Below, in pieces: positions 10,840-22,585 of a stretch of 64,000 nucleotides of DNA (the stretch's first letter is position 1; every line of letters starts with the position of its first letter). Made by a program: the position numbers and the translations under genes. The notes beneath the pieces were generated by a model. The model searched no databases and was not told where the DNA came from. It saw only the letters and a list, made by a program, of their open reading frames with translations. This stretch comes from Microbotryomycetes sp. JL201 (Eukaryota; Basidiomycota; Microbotryomycetes), in contig JAQYUZ010000014.1 in the NCBI GenBank assembly GCA_033819885.1, positions 124,001 through 188,000 of the forward strand. The letters are read 5' to 3'.

Positions 10840-12366
10840 TCAGCCAGCAGTATCAAACTTGGCGCTTGTGTCTCGGGGAGTCAGCAACGCGTCCGCGTCT
10901 TCGCCAGTCCAAGATCCGTTGGGAACAGGATCTGGCAAAGCTTTGCTGTCCACATGAGGCGTCACAGCGTCATTCAGTTCTGACGCTTGCGGCAGACTCG
11001 GCGACGGTGCCTCCATTTCTTCTGTCGGCGTCAGGTCGGACCTTGGCGTCGGCGCCTGCACCTCGCCGATTTTTGCCTCTTGGACGATTTGAGCCACTTC
11101 GATATCACCAGAGGCCGACGTCGATAGCGGTCCAGTGGCAGAATCTTCTCTCTCGAGGGCGCCGAGCATGTCTCCGGTCCCCGTCGTACCCACGGTTCGA
11201 ATACTTGGTGCAACACCCACGCTCCTTCCGATAGCAGCACTCCAAGTACTCGTGCCTCCGAGGCTTTCGTCGCTGGCTCGCCGACTGCCTGCCAACACTC
11301 TGACGCTCGCGTCTTCGTCTGCGCCCGGACCGTCTCCTTCTCGTTTCCATGCGCGCAATGCATTCAGTCCTCCTCCTTGCCATGTACCCCCCGAGTGTGC
11401 TCCCAAATTTGACGGCGTGCCGGTGGCTGAGCCAGCTTCTCTCCGCTCGTGGCGTGAGATTGATGGAGCAAATGAAGATGATGCAAGAGTGAGCATTGAT
11501 GCATTGTCAGGCGGCGGTGATGCTGGATGAGGATTGTTGCGAGGGTGTGCTTGAGTGTGCCGCGGCACCTTGGTAATGTCCGCGCCTTGCTCGGTCGTAC
11601 TCGTGCCAGATGATATTGCGCCGAGGTTCGGCTGCCCAGAAAGTTGAGGCGACGCCGAGGTCAGATCGAACGTAATGCCCGGCCCGCTAGGGTTGCCCGA
11701 TGGTTGTGTGGCAGAGGGCACGCCGGCCGAGGCCGACATGAGTGGCTGTGTGGCGGTCGAAGGCTGATACAACGATCCTGCGCCAGTGCCAGGCACGACC
11801 GCGATCCTGTTTGCGCCCCCGGCTGCCGCTGCTCCTGCCGAATCAATTGACAATGTTGTCGGTTTGGTGGATGCGTATGACTTGAAAGTCCCGTGCGTCG
11901 GCGCCAAAGAGGCGTTGCTCGCAGAGTCATCCGTCCTAGAAATTACGGAAGACGCTGCGTGCGATGAGGGCGAAATGGGCCTGACTGACGCATCCGTGTC
12001 TGCGCCCGACAATGCCGACAGCCTCGAGAGCGAGTATTCGTCGTCAAACGTGTCTGCGAGGCTCGTGCCACCGCTCAGCTCGCCCGTGCCGCTGCGCGCG
12101 CGCCTCGACGCAGGAGGCAGAGGTTGGGACTGTGACGACGTGTGTGACCTCGAATAATCCGGCTCGTCGTAATGCAGTGCGCTGCCATAGGATGTGGCCC
12201 TCGTTGTTGCCGCTGCAGATGGTCGGCGCGCCGGCTCGGCTTGCTTCGGCTTGGCCTGCTTGTTCCCGCCAGACAGGAACCGCGAGATTGACCTCAGCAG
12301 ACGTTTCTGCGCTCCTCCGGCAGGCTGTCGTGTTCCACCCTGCGGCGCGGCGGCGAGTGTCGCCAT
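10840..12366 (-). CDS. Ser/Pro/Ala-rich protein of unknown function
   Basis: A single uninterrupted frame of 508 aa from the ATG at 12366; the frame opens further upstream, but no earlier ATG gives a sensible start. The N-terminus is basic (QKRLLRSISRFLSGGNKQAK), followed by long Ser/Thr/Pro/Gly-rich stretches, scattered RRPS/RRAS-type phosphosite-like motifs and an acidic C-terminal part. I recognise no domain. Disorder and basic/Ser motifs suggest a regulatory or cytoskeleton-associated protein, but this is only inference. It lies head-to-tail behind the kinesin gene. Being intronless over 1.5 kb is unusual in this window. Confidence 0.65.
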   Translation of the reverse strand: MATLAAAPQGGTRQPAGGAQKRLLRSISRFLSGGNKQAKPKQAEPARRPSAAATTRATSYGSALHYDEPDYSRSHTSSQSQPLPPASRRARSGTGELSGGTSLADTFDDEYSLSRLSALSGADTDASVRPISPSSHAASSVISRTDDSASNASLAPTHGTFKSYASTKPTTLSIDSAGAAAAGGANRIAVVPGTGAGSLYQPSTATQPLMSASAGVPSATQPSGNPSGPGITFDLTSASPQLSGQPNLGAISSGTSTTEQGADITKVPRHTQAHPRNNPHPASPPPDNASMLTLASSSFAPSISRHERREAGSATGTPSNLGAHSGGTWQGGGLNALRAWKREGDGPGADEDASVRVLAGSRRASDESLGGTSTWSAAIGRSVGVAPSIRTVGTTGTGDMLGALEREDSATGPLSTSASGDIEVAQIVQEAKIGEVQAPTPRSDLTPTEEMEAPSPSLPQASELNDAVTPHVDSKALPDPVPNGSWTGEDADALLTPRDTSAKFDTAG

Positions 12367-12609
12367 GAATGTGGGGGAAGGCGAGTTCGGCTCCGAGAGC
12401 ACACAGTGCGATGTGACTACAGACTGCGAGTACCGCCTCGAGACGATTCTGGCGTCCGTTGAGGAGTGTACAAACTGAAAGCGTCCCTGGTCCGGTGAGA
12501 AACCGCTGACAGTCGGGACTGTTTCGAAAGATGCTTTGTTTTTACACAAGAAGAAAGTAATGCACTGCTTGCGAATATGGAAGAGAATCATCACCACGAC
12601 ATCTCGGTA

Positions 12610-15600
12610 TCACGCTTTTGATGGCGTCGTCAGCCGCGCAAAGAAGCTGCTCGTCCGCTTGGCGTCGATCGAGCTGCGAGACAGTTAGTTTCAGTGCACT
12701 AACGCGATATATGACTATGGAATGGCGCCAACTCACGTTGGCTCTGGATCTGCTCCGCCGCCACGAAGCGGCTTGGCAATCCGCCCAAAGTTGAGACTGC
12801 TGTTGAGCGCTGGTCGGCTTTGTTCTGTAAACGAGGTTCGAGAATCAGCCGATTGAGCAGGCCGCGTCTCTTCACATTAACACAAAGACCCACCTTTGGC
12901 CTGCTCGAGCCTCTCCCGCACAGCTTGCAACCGCGCTTCAAATTTGGCGTTCTGCGCGTTGAGCTTCTCTTGCGCATCTTGCAAAAGCGTCTCCAGATTT
13001 TGAATGCGCTCGTTGCGTGTGATCAGTTTGCGCTCGGCGATGGCAACGTCTTTCTTGAGCGTCGTATTTTGCTCGACAAGCTGTTTCTGGACGAGCGTCA
13101 ATTGGTCCAAGTTGCGAGTCAAAAAGTCCATCTTGCGCTGCTGAGCTTTCGGATTCGAGTTGCGCAAAACGTTTTTGTACTGCTCCTGCGTCTCGTCCAA
13201 GGAAATCTCCAATTCGACAACCTTTTCACACCGGTTTTGCAAATCGCGCATCAGACTCTTTTTCATCGTATCAAACTCGGCCAACTGGGCAGCCATCGTC
13301 TTGCGCACGCGCTCCATATCCTTGGCACTCTCAGCCAAACTCTTGCCGCCTTCGACGCCTGCGGCTGTAATCTTGAATGCGCGTTCCAGTTCAGCGTGAG
13401 AACTCCTCAGAGAGTCGAGGGCAGTTGAAACTGTCTTTGATTCCTGTGCTTTGAGCTCCAGTTGCTGCTTGAGGTCGCTGATCTCGTTCAACGCCGTGTC
13501 CAACTTGAGCGCATATTGCGCTTCTAGCTTGTCCTGCGAGCGTGTCAGCGCTTGGGCCTGTCTGCTGGAAAAACAATGCATATTTACCTTCATGCTTTGC
13601 CACTGGGCAGAGTCGCGATCGGCATCCCGGTCATCGTGAACGGCATTATCTGCGGCGGAGCATACGTGAGCCCACACAAGAGACAATTGCCATCGTACGC
13701 GAGCTCACCCAGCAGTGCCTCGTACTCTGTCTCCAGTGTCGCTAACCTCGCCTCGAGCTCTTCTTTCCGCCGTTGCAAAATCTCGTTAGACTCTTGAACC
13801 TGCTTTGACCGAGTTTGCTGCTCTCGAACCATCATGTGGCTATCTTCCAGCTGTCTCCGTAATCTTGTGACGTCTTCCGGAGACAATCTGCCATCGGCGA
13901 GGGCTGTATCGAGGTGGGCTAACGAAGCTCGCATCTCTGCTTCCTTCTCCGATACCTCTCCCTTTGAAGGCTACGCTTGAGCAGGAGATAAGACAGGCAG
14001 GCGTATGAGCAACTTACTGCATCAAGTCCGGCGAGCAAGGCTGCCACCTTTTCAGCCTTCTTTTTCTCCTTTGTCTCTTGCTCTGCTGATTGCTGAGACA
14101 CCTTTATGTCGTTCATCGATTTCTAGCGGGCCCGTTCACAATCAGCACGAGATAACACCTGGGCCACACCCAACGAGCTGACCTTGATCTCTTCCAGCTC
14201 TTGCGTCAATTCTGAATTTTGCTCCCTCAGCGCGTCCGTGGTGATGGCGGCCTCTTTCGATTCGTATACGAGCCTCTCGAGCTGAAGTCGCAGATCGGAC
14301 AGTTCTCCTTGCATAGATTTGTTCTCGGTCGACGCCGTCGACTCTGCTTCTTTAAGTGTGCCCAACTCTTCGCGCAACTCTCGAACGAGTTTCTCCTGCG
14401 CCAGCGATTGTGATTCCTGAGGTCGGGGAATCAAGTGAGTACGGCGTTAGCAAAAATGGGACCACTGGACTGACAGCCTTGGCCAATTGGTCCTGCAAAT
14501 CGTTCTCTCGCCTGAGCCAATCTTCGCGCTCATCCTTGTCGATCGGCGTCATCGGCCTGCTAGCGTCACCCTCTGTCACTCTGTCAAGCAGAGCAAGCCT
14601 CGGTGTTGAAGCACCAGATCCAGATTGTTGTTTGCTCATCGCGCTCGCAGCCGGCGGAGCCAGCTTTTCGAGTTCACCCGGTGCAAGTCCCAATGCTTTC
14701 TCCATCGAAGCCCATTGTTCTTTGTCGACCGAACCTCCGCTTCGCCAAATGTTGACCTCGTTCTCCAACAGCTGAATGTAGGCGCCAGCGTTGGCGTGAT
14801 CTCTTAGCGCTTTTTTGAGCAATGCTTTGAGCTCGGCTGGCGATAGTTCGGCATTGACTCTCGCCTTATTCTTGATCGACTTTGCCCTCATACCGAAGCG
14901 CAAAGTAGATAGCGTTTCAGACTCGTTGTAAGACGAAGGTGAACAGTTGATGATGAGTGTTGTCCGCGAGTTGCCGCCGAGAGACTCTTGCAGGATGCGC
15001 GTTAATTTGGAGTCACGATATGGGATGTGCGAGGACTAGAATTTTTCACAGAAGGTCAGCAGCGGTCTGTGCGTATCGCGCACGCTGTGCAGTCTGCCGG
15101 GACAAACTTTGCCGTCTGTGAGCGCGTTGATGACCATTCCGAGCGCGCTCAAGCTCTTGTTGATCTTTTTGGCCTCTTCTAGAGTCTGCCCAGACGCGCC
15201 CGTCTTGCCAACTTTCTCGCTACCTGCCAAGTCGACCAAGTACAACATGCCCGTCTTTTGCGTGCCCGATTCGGTGTTGCGGGACTGAATTGTTATGACA
15301 AAGACCGAGTGAGATCGAGACGACTCGGCGTTCATGTCTGTGCCCGTCAGAATGTCATTCATTTTCGTGGAACGAGATCCGGGGTATGTCTCAACGCACT
15401 AGTGGAGGAGACTGCTCGTGAGTTTGCACCCTGCCTCATGATCTCATACACCTCGTTCGAGCTGCTGACGTAAAATTCGCTTAGATCCTTGACGTATACG
15501 CCCCTTTGTTTGTCCTCGTGTACGGGCAAATTGTCATTGTCGGCTGCAAGACACCAGGCTGTGTCAACGCGCTTGCCCTTGAAATGACGTTGACGCGTCG

Positions 15601-16396
15601 CAGAATGCTCACGCGCAAGTAGATCCCGAATGCGTTCCATGTAGATTTCCATGTATGACACCTTGACGAGGTATTCGATACTGGCCGGTGAGCTCATGAT
15701 GCTTGCAAAGATCTGTTCCGTGATACGCGGTATGATGCCTTTGAGCTCATTGTCGTCGATGTTTGGACCCTGTTGGCGGTTCCATGTGCACGGTGGTCAG
15801 CGCCAAAAGCCTGGTGGCGGAATGGGTCGTAGCTCGGAACTCGCCATCATGGTGTGCGATTTGCCAGAGCCGGTTTGGCCGTACGCAAAAACTGTACCGT
15901 TGTACCCGTTCATGACATCTGTTGTTTGGAAATGCACGTTGTGTCATCATCACAGACAAGTGTTTCAAATGTTGGCAGAGTGCCGCTTGCCGTCGACGAT
16001 GCCCTTTACGCCAAATTCGAACACTTCGACCTGCTTTGTGTCCATTTGAAAGACCTTGTCGAAGGTGAAACCTTGTGCGTCTGGGCCTTTCATCATGTCT
16101 TGAGACTTTAGCTTGACGTTTGTGCCATCTGGATCGATCTGAACGATGAATTCGCCGCCTGTCTCGCGCAGCTCGAGCGCGTTTGGGGGCCGAAACCTGT
16201 TATGAGCACCGAACAGGGTCAGATGCACGCGCCACGGAGAGCGTCGACGGCCGGTGTGACAGCGGTCCGAGCATTGGATAGACCCGAAGGCTGACCTGCA
16301 CACAACCTTGATATTGTTTGAAGCCTGCGACGGGCATCGCAGTGTGTCAGATGAGCTTCTTTCGCGCCAGACTTGACAATGTCGACGACGTACCAT
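12610..16396 (-). CDS. Kinesin-1 heavy chain (conventional kinesin)
   Basis: Plus-end microtubule motor for vesicle and organelle transport. Fifteen exons fit in phase and give 952 aa: 16394-16396, 16296-16324, 15991-16196, 15845-15918, 15613-15769, 15400-15543, 15108-15337, 14475-15035, 14183-14416, 14018-14122, 13709-13970, 13588-13649, 12894-13533, 12737-12824 and 12610-12673. The motor has [14 protein letters not shown]-loop [10 protein letters not shown], switch [10 protein letters not shown] and switch [11 protein letters not shown] long coiled coil follows. The tail keeps the autoinhibitory [11 protein letters not shown] motif, typical of kinesin-1. Exon 1 is just the ATG, joined to GCT to give MASNNIK. 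Two introns, 15919-15990 and 15770-15844, start with GC (GCAAGC, GCGAGT) and restore [11 protein letters not shown] and [13 protein letters not shown]. Confidence 0.93.
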
Positions 16397-17183
16397 GTTT
16401 GTGCAAGCGTGTTGGGTCCGCGACGGTGATCGTTCAACGACACTCGCACACAGCCGTCGCCGCTAGTCAGACCGCCCAAAGTTCCGTGTGTGCGCTTCGC
16501 GCTTGTGTCTATGTCGTCAGTGACAGAGCTGGAGACTGAGTGTGTCAAAGTGGGCCGGAGCGACGATCGCCAGCCTCGGCGCACGGTTCGCAGCGAAATT
16601 TCAGGGGTCTGACGCTTGTTCAAGCAAGGCACACAGGCTTGAAAGTTCCGAAACCGATCTGAGTTTGATTTCGGATCTGCCTCAAAAGGGACAAAGAATA
16701 GACAAAATTGCGGTGGGGATGCGCATGAAAGGCGCCTGCGAACGCCGTGGACTTGCTCCCTCTCGCCTCCAGACCACATACACTTGGTCAGGGTGCCTCC
16801 GTCCCTCTCACTGGCCGGGCCATGATGCTGGGTATGCCCAGCGTCAACCCAGAGGTAAGCTGGCGACGGCGGAGATCACCTGACCCGGCGACCACAGCAT
16901 CACCTCGGCGCGGCTTGACCTCAGTTGACTTGACTGACGTCTCGGTCAACTACAGACTCTGGAATCATGGAAAGCTCACCTGCGCTCGAAAGTCGTCATT
17001 GTCGTCGTCGTCTTGCTCTTGAGCCCAAAGGCTCAGCTCGGCGGCGATGAGGGTCGGCAGGGATCGCAACACCCGCCGCTCACCCTCGCCCGACGTCTAC
17101 CTCCAGATCCAACACCGAATTTGGCAAGGTGGATCACCGCACACGGCGCTCCGAGCGACCTTGCCAGCAAAGACCTGCCTGTG
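16397..17183. promoter_or_regulatory. Divergent region between kinesin and RING-ligase genes
   Basis: A 787-bp gap between two divergent starts. The RING gene may start further left: its frame stays open back to 17013 without an ATG, and an ATG in another frame near 16965 could head an extra exon. I cannot settle this. No other feature seen. Confidence 0.35.
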
Positions 17184-18741
17184 ATGGCCGCTTCGGATTC
17201 GGTCTCGGCATACACGGCACGGCCTACGGCGAGGTACTCGAGCGAGTTCACTACTGGACAGGTCAACACGGACGCACAAGGACCTTGCCCAACCCCGACC
17301 TTGTCGGAACCACCGAGCCAGCCGCGAGCACTCTCGCCAGATCCAAAATCAGCGCCACACTCGGCGGACGTGAACGATAAGCTCCCACGCCCTGCGCAAC
17401 GGACTGTAGATTGTCCAATCGATTTTCGGGGCCGACCTGTTTGTGGCAACGCTACGCGCACGCCCTCTTCGCTTGCCAAACGGTCTTCAGAGCTCGCTGA
17501 CGCCAGTGAACAGCTGGCGCGTGCGATCCTGTCATCTCTATCGTCTGTGCGCATCACACTCTCGCCTTTCACCTTATTCTGTCTACTGTTTACCCTGCTC
17601 AGCGGCGTCCATCTAGCCGCACTCGTTCTAGAAGATTCGGTTCTGCGTGTTCAGATGGCCAATCCGCTTCCGCCAGATTTTGCCCGCGGCGACACCTGGA
17701 CAAAGCGCATCACCCGGTTGCAGTGGCGTGTCAACTTGCTTACTCAGCATTTTGCCCTGCAACTCTTGTTGTGCGGCGTCTTGGCAAGCATCTCTGGCTG
17801 GTGCCTGTTTGAAAGCGCTGCAGAAGTTGATCCGGCTAACAATTGGGCGGACGTGCCGTTCGGTCGATGGCTCTTGTCTACCATCGACGACTCTGACGTC
17901 GTGTTGCGCACCCGCAACGGGCCTTACCGAACGCTGCTAGCGATCGAGGTCAGCAGCCGGTAACACGGCGCGTGACGGATCGACACTGACTATTTACCTT
18001 ATCACAGTCTCTCTCGGCGCTCGTAGCGCTGCTTCAACCTTGCAAGCACTTTTTGCCGACGTCGATCCTGCCGTCCTCGGTTCCGCCGCCACTAGCGCTG
18101 CTCACTTCGCACGAGCCTGCGCTGGCAGTTCGGGTCGACAGCTGCTGGCTCGTGTCGCACCTCGTCGAGATGACGCTATCGCTCATGACGTTGGCTCAGC
18201 TGCTTGTACTTGGCGTCAAATTGTGTTCAATCTCGCCATTCAAGGTTGCGCCACACTTGATCTTCCACGCTGCTAGAGGTCGCCTCATTGCCATCTCAAA
18301 CATCAGGATGTCAATGAACAGGACAGTCGATTGCTTGAGAACCGTGTTTCAAGTGTTTCCAGACTCATCAAATATCGACGAGAAGGCCGAAGATGAGGAA
18401 TGGGTATGCACGATCTGCTTTGAAGGAGACAAGTCGGTGACGGGAGAGATGACAACCGTAGCGCGGTGTCGTTTGCCTTGCGGGCACAAGTGTATGTGTA
18501 TTTTCTTTTTACGGGCGAACTCACGAGAGGTTTGATCGTTGATGCGCTCTGCGCAGACCACGCTGGCTGTTTGACTAAATGGCTCGGATTCCAATCTTTC
18601 TGTCCAATTTGTCACAAGGCGGTCGCAGACGAGTCGGATCACGCAAGACGGGCAGCTTCGCTTGCAGAGCCGCCTCCATTGATCGACATGTCGGACGTGT
18701 ACCCTGGTCGAGCGCCACAACGTCGACACGTACTGTCATGA
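17184..18741 (+). CDS. Multi-span membrane RING-H2 ubiquitin ligase
   Basis: Three exons, 17184-17948, 18008-18491 and 18557-18741, give 477 aa from the first in-frame ATG (MAASDSVSAY). The first 150 residues are polar. Hydrophobic segments follow: LSPFTLFCLLFTLLSGVHLA, FALQLLLCGVLASISGWCLF, LSALVALL and LVEMTLSLMTLAQLLVLGVK. Next comes a RING-H2 finger: CTICFE, then CRLPCGHKYHAGCLTKWLGF, then CPICHK. The intron splits the finger between HK and YH, and the join restores the Cys/His pattern. Membrane spans followed by a cytosolic RING resemble Hrd1/gp78 ER-associated degradation ligases, but I would not assign orthology. The N-terminus may lack an upstream exon. Confidence 0.78.
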
Positions 18742-19006
18742 TTACGTGTTGTGCGTTAGGTTCTGACTATTGAATGCTCTTCATTGTTGTAGTATTACGT
18801 CATCATGTGTCAGCAATTCGTCTTCGCCCTTCGCGGGGCAAAGCCGAAGAGTCGAGGCCCACGCTCCTCATTCACACGCGGTGTTTTAGGCTGCTCCTTC
18901 TAGCTGCAGTCGCTCGTAACTTTCGCGCTCTCACTCTTACTTGAACATTTCATCAATCCCGTTGCCTCCTCCTCCGTCGACGAGCTCAGCTGACCCGCCC
19001 CACACG

Positions 19007-19894
19007 ATGCCGACCACGCGTAATATCGGCACGCCGGGTGCTGCCAATGACAAGATAGGCGGTGTGCCCGAATTCCACTACTACGACTTTGCCTCCAAAG
19101 GTCGAGGTGAAGTTATCAGGCTCTTTTTCGAGGATGCTGGTATCGCTTTCGTCGACGTCCGCTACGGCTTCGACGAGTGGAACTCGAAATCTGTCGAAGA
19201 ACGTTCTCAAGTCAAGTGAGCATGCACACTTATTTTCTTCCTCGGGCCTAGCACCTTGCTGCTCGCTCCAAGTAGACTATGGACATTGATACATATGTTT
19301 GATCGCCCAGTCCCGCCGGAACGGTCCCGTTCGTCTTGCTCAACGGCAAAGTGCTAGCCCAATCCTATGCGCTGCTTCGATACTTTGCTCGTCAACTTGG
19401 GACGTACGACGGAAAAGATTCCGAGGCCATGTATTTCGTCGATAGGATCACTGATATCACGGCAGATTGGAGGAGTCGCTTTGTCGATGCGCATTTCGAG
19501 GCTTCGCCAAACGGATTAAACCCTGCCGATACTCCGAAAGCTGTCAAGAACCACAAAGAGTTCCTCATGCCTAGGTTCGTCAGAGCGATCGAAAAACTGT
19601 TGGCGACGTCCAAATATTCAAAGCAAGGCCCTTACGTCATTGGCGCGGACATTACGTGCAAGTCCTGTCGATGATTCCTTCTCAAGCACCAAACTTTAGC
19701 TGACCTCGGGACGTATTACGTCTGAAGACGCTGACATCACATTATGGCAAATGTATCATGACGAGCGCGAGCTCGGCGGTCCTGTCAAAGACTTGATCGC
19801 TCGAGAGTGTCCCACGCTTCAAAAATTACTCAACGAGTTTGAAAGTCGTCCTCAGCTCAAGGATTACTGGTCATCGGATCGTTATTACAACTAG
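19007..19894 (+). CDS. Glutathione S-transferase (sigma-like)
   Basis: Conjugates glutathione to electrophiles in the cytosol. Exons 19007-19215, 19311-19657 and 19728-19894 give 240 aa. The thioredoxin-like N-domain begins FHYYDFASKGRGEVIRLFFE, where the Tyr pair provides the usual catalytic Tyr. VPFVLLNGKVLAQSYALLRY is the G-site cis-Pro and Ser loop. The all-helical C-domain includes GPYVIGADITYADITLWQMY. The second intron (19658-19727) starts GCAAGT rather than GT; only this reading restores ITYADITLWQ. ATG choice: the ORF opens upstream but MPTTRNIG is in good context close to the domain. Confidence 0.9.
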
Positions 19895-19973
19895 TCGCGC
19901 TGCCCAAATTTGAAGTATGTTTCCGATCGTGTCTCAATTTTTGCAATTCAACATGGCGTGTCAGAAACTTGTT

Positions 19974-21234
19974 CTACAAATCGTCGTTGCGACCCATCCC
20001 CACTTGAACTTGATCTCGTCCACCCGCTTCGTCTTCGGGACCCGTCTTGCCATGTTTTTTCTCAAAGTCTGCTGCGAGCAAAGCTGCGCCGACAGTCGAT
20101 GAGAATTGCGTGGCGATGCCGACGACGGGAATTAACCCCAGGGCGATTGAAGCCGCTCCAAACCTGGAACGAGAGCCGAATGTGTCAACTCGTTGGCGTT
20201 CGCAAGACCTGCTCTGAGGGAGAACAAGAGGACTGACGAAGTATAAGCGCCTTTGCGCTCTTGGACGAATCGCGCGCGCTCGGATTTGTCTAATTGTTTG
20301 AGCTCAAAGTATCGGGCGTGATATGATCTGAATGATTGCTGCGTGATCAGCTGTACTGCGAATACGCTCTTTCGGTGCTGGCTCACGGTCCAGCGCGCTG
20401 TCCATTGTAACTGCAGAAGCATTCGAAGGTGAGCAACCCAAGTGGAACTCAGCCCTTGAACATGCTCACTCACAACAAGAAGAATGCTGTGCCGACACCG
20501 GGAATAAAGTTCAAAGGCAGTGTGATGAGGTATCGCCACAATCCTTCAGTCGAAAAGCGCTTTGAAATGGGTTTGAGGAGTGATTTGCCAAGAGTAACTT
20601 GTCCTCCACTCTTTGTCAAGGAACGTCCTTGCTGAACGAGTTCCGAGTGTCCCTTTTGAACGAGCGTAGCATCGAAAATCTTTTCGGTCGCACCGGGCAT
20701 GATCATTGATCTGACGAGGAACGAGCTGACGAGGTACGACTCGGCCAAGACGAGCGGAATGGCGGCGATGAAGGCTGTGCGACGGACAGAGCGAGGGAGA
20801 GTATGGCGCAGCAACGCAGACGAAGAGTCAGCGGCCACGTTTTGCAACACTTTGGGTTGCACGCCTTTCGTCCGTGTCAATTTTGACAGCACTGGCACTC
20901 GGCGAAGGACTCGGAACAAGATGGAACGAAGTCGCCTACATAGTGGGCCGGTCACGAGGGCGAGTACTGCAACTTGAGGTAGATACGTCACCACGAACAG
21001 GGCGACTGTTGTAATGGCGGACCACATGGCAGACTTGTACAGAGCTGGTCTGACACCATTGAGCAATCGAGGGTTGCGCAGCAAGTAAATGATGCCATAA
21101 ATTGGGTACAAGTATCCGCCAGATTTGACGGCCTCGCTCGCAAACCCGCCGACAGACTTGACATCATCCTTGGCAATACGCTGAATCTTGTCCAACTCTT
21201 TGCGTGTTCGCGTCTGCTTTTGGTCGGCCGACAT
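19974..21234 (-). CDS. RRT8/outer-spore-wall-type membrane protein
   Basis: Four exons in phase, 20474-21234, 20387-20410 (24 nt), 20238-20327 and 19974-20163, give 354 aa. It resembles the Lds1/Lds2/Rrt8 family of lipid-droplet and spore-wall-linked membrane proteins: hydrophobic segments near YPIYGIIYLL, SAITTVALFVVTYLPQVAVL and TAFIAAIPLVLAESYLVSSF, then LPLNFIPGVGTAFFLFYNGQ, RAGPSYHARYFELKQLD and an EI24-like SIALGLIPVVGIATQFSSTV. The 24-nt exon supplies YNGQRAGP, and its inclusion is needed for frame and similarity. The role in this fungus is unknown; sterol or lipid handling is a family-level guess. Confidence 0.75.
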
Positions 21235-21354
21235 TGTTCAGTCTGAAGAGAGCGAGACACGACGTGACGTCGCGAGTCGGAGCGATCACTTAGCGACTGC
21301 GCAATGAACAGGAGGCCTGATCACGTGAGTGGACTCGCGCCTTGTTTTGGCAGC

Positions 21355-22378
21355 ATGAATCTTGCGCGGTACAAACAGTGGACTCTACAGCATCGAAATG
21401 CACTGCCGGCTACGAGAGGACTCGTGTCGACGGCATCGACAGAGGTGTGACCGACGTGGCGCCCAACTTTCTTTGGGCTTCCACTAATACGTAGCCATGT
21501 GAGCATTTCCCTTTGCGCGCGACCCAAATCACGCACTGACAAATAGTGGCTGGCAGGGTTCTCTCTGTTGGCGATCAGATTCCTTCTGGTACGAATCGGC
21601 TCGTTATCCCACGCCCGGCAGTTATTTGTCAGCGGCATCTTGTCGAGCTCGCTGGCGCATTGTTGTGCATCTCGCACACCACCTTTACTGATTGAGTGTT
21701 TTACTCTGCCACAGGCGAGTTTGCGACGATCGAGTACACGCCCGAGCTCGAGGCGGTCGAGGCGTGCGGTGTTCCTGGCAAGGTCACGACAGACTCGTGG
21801 AAGGGCAAGAAGGTCGTCCTCGTTGGTATTCCGTAAGTCGTATGAAAGCATCAAGCCATACCTTGTGCTGACGGCTCCTCGTAATTAGCGGAGGTGCGCT
21901 TTGCTTGTTCGGTCACACGGCAAGAAATATCAACAGCTAATTGTACACCTCCTCATAGCTTTCACTCCTACCTGCACAGGTGAGTTATATGGGTAAGACT
22001 CGTCCTGCCACCTTGGATGCTGATCAAACTGCATCGACATTTGCAGCCAACCACATTCCACCATACCTCGAAAAGATTGACCAGCTCAAGGCAAAGGGCG
22101 TAGACCAAGTCTACGTCATCGCCAGCAACGATGTATTTGTCATGTCGGCCTTTGTCCGAGCGCTCAAGACGGCAGACAAGATTGGCGGGCTCGCAGACTC
22201 GAACCTGACTTGGCTCGAAAAGGCTGGCCTTGTGCAGGATTTGTCGGCAGTTGGATTCGGCAAACGTGCTTCCCGCTTCGCCCTCGTCATCGACGATTTG
22301 AAGGTGACGTATGTTGGCGTCGAGGAGGGACGTGGTGTCGAAGTCTCGGGTGTCGATGCAGTTCTTGCCAAGCTCTGA
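21355..22378 (+). CDS. Type II (Prx5-like) peroxiredoxin, probably mitochondrial
   Basis: Thiol peroxidase that reduces H2O2 and alkyl peroxides. The proposed seven exons total 203 aa: 21355-21444, 21495-21498, 21547-21588, 21715-21832, 21889-21893, 21959-21979 and 22047-22378. The first exon is a basic presequence (MNLARYKQWTLQHRNALPAT). Then come SVGDQIPSGEFATIEYTPEL, KKVVLVGIPGAFTPTCTANH with the peroxidatic Cys in PTCT, and VYVIASNDVFVMSAFVRAL. The 5-nt exon CGGAG encodes the Gly of IPGAF; without it the catalytic loop is out of frame. The 4-nt exon CCAT near the N-terminus is less certain and rests on phase alone. Five of the introns are 48-127 nt GT-AG. Confidence 0.85.
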
Positions 22379-22585
22379 GCTGTGAAGAGACAGAAAGATA
22401 GCATTGTTTTGCTCGTGTCGATGTAGATGTCGTCGCTTCAATGCCTAAAGTTATCATGTCAATCGGAAACGCGCAAAAAACTTATCTGCTGGCTTTGACA
22501 CAAGCAATTGCGATACAACAAACAATTCTACGATATCGTCTAGTTTTGCGAATTCCACATGAACCCAAACGCATGCACTGCACCC

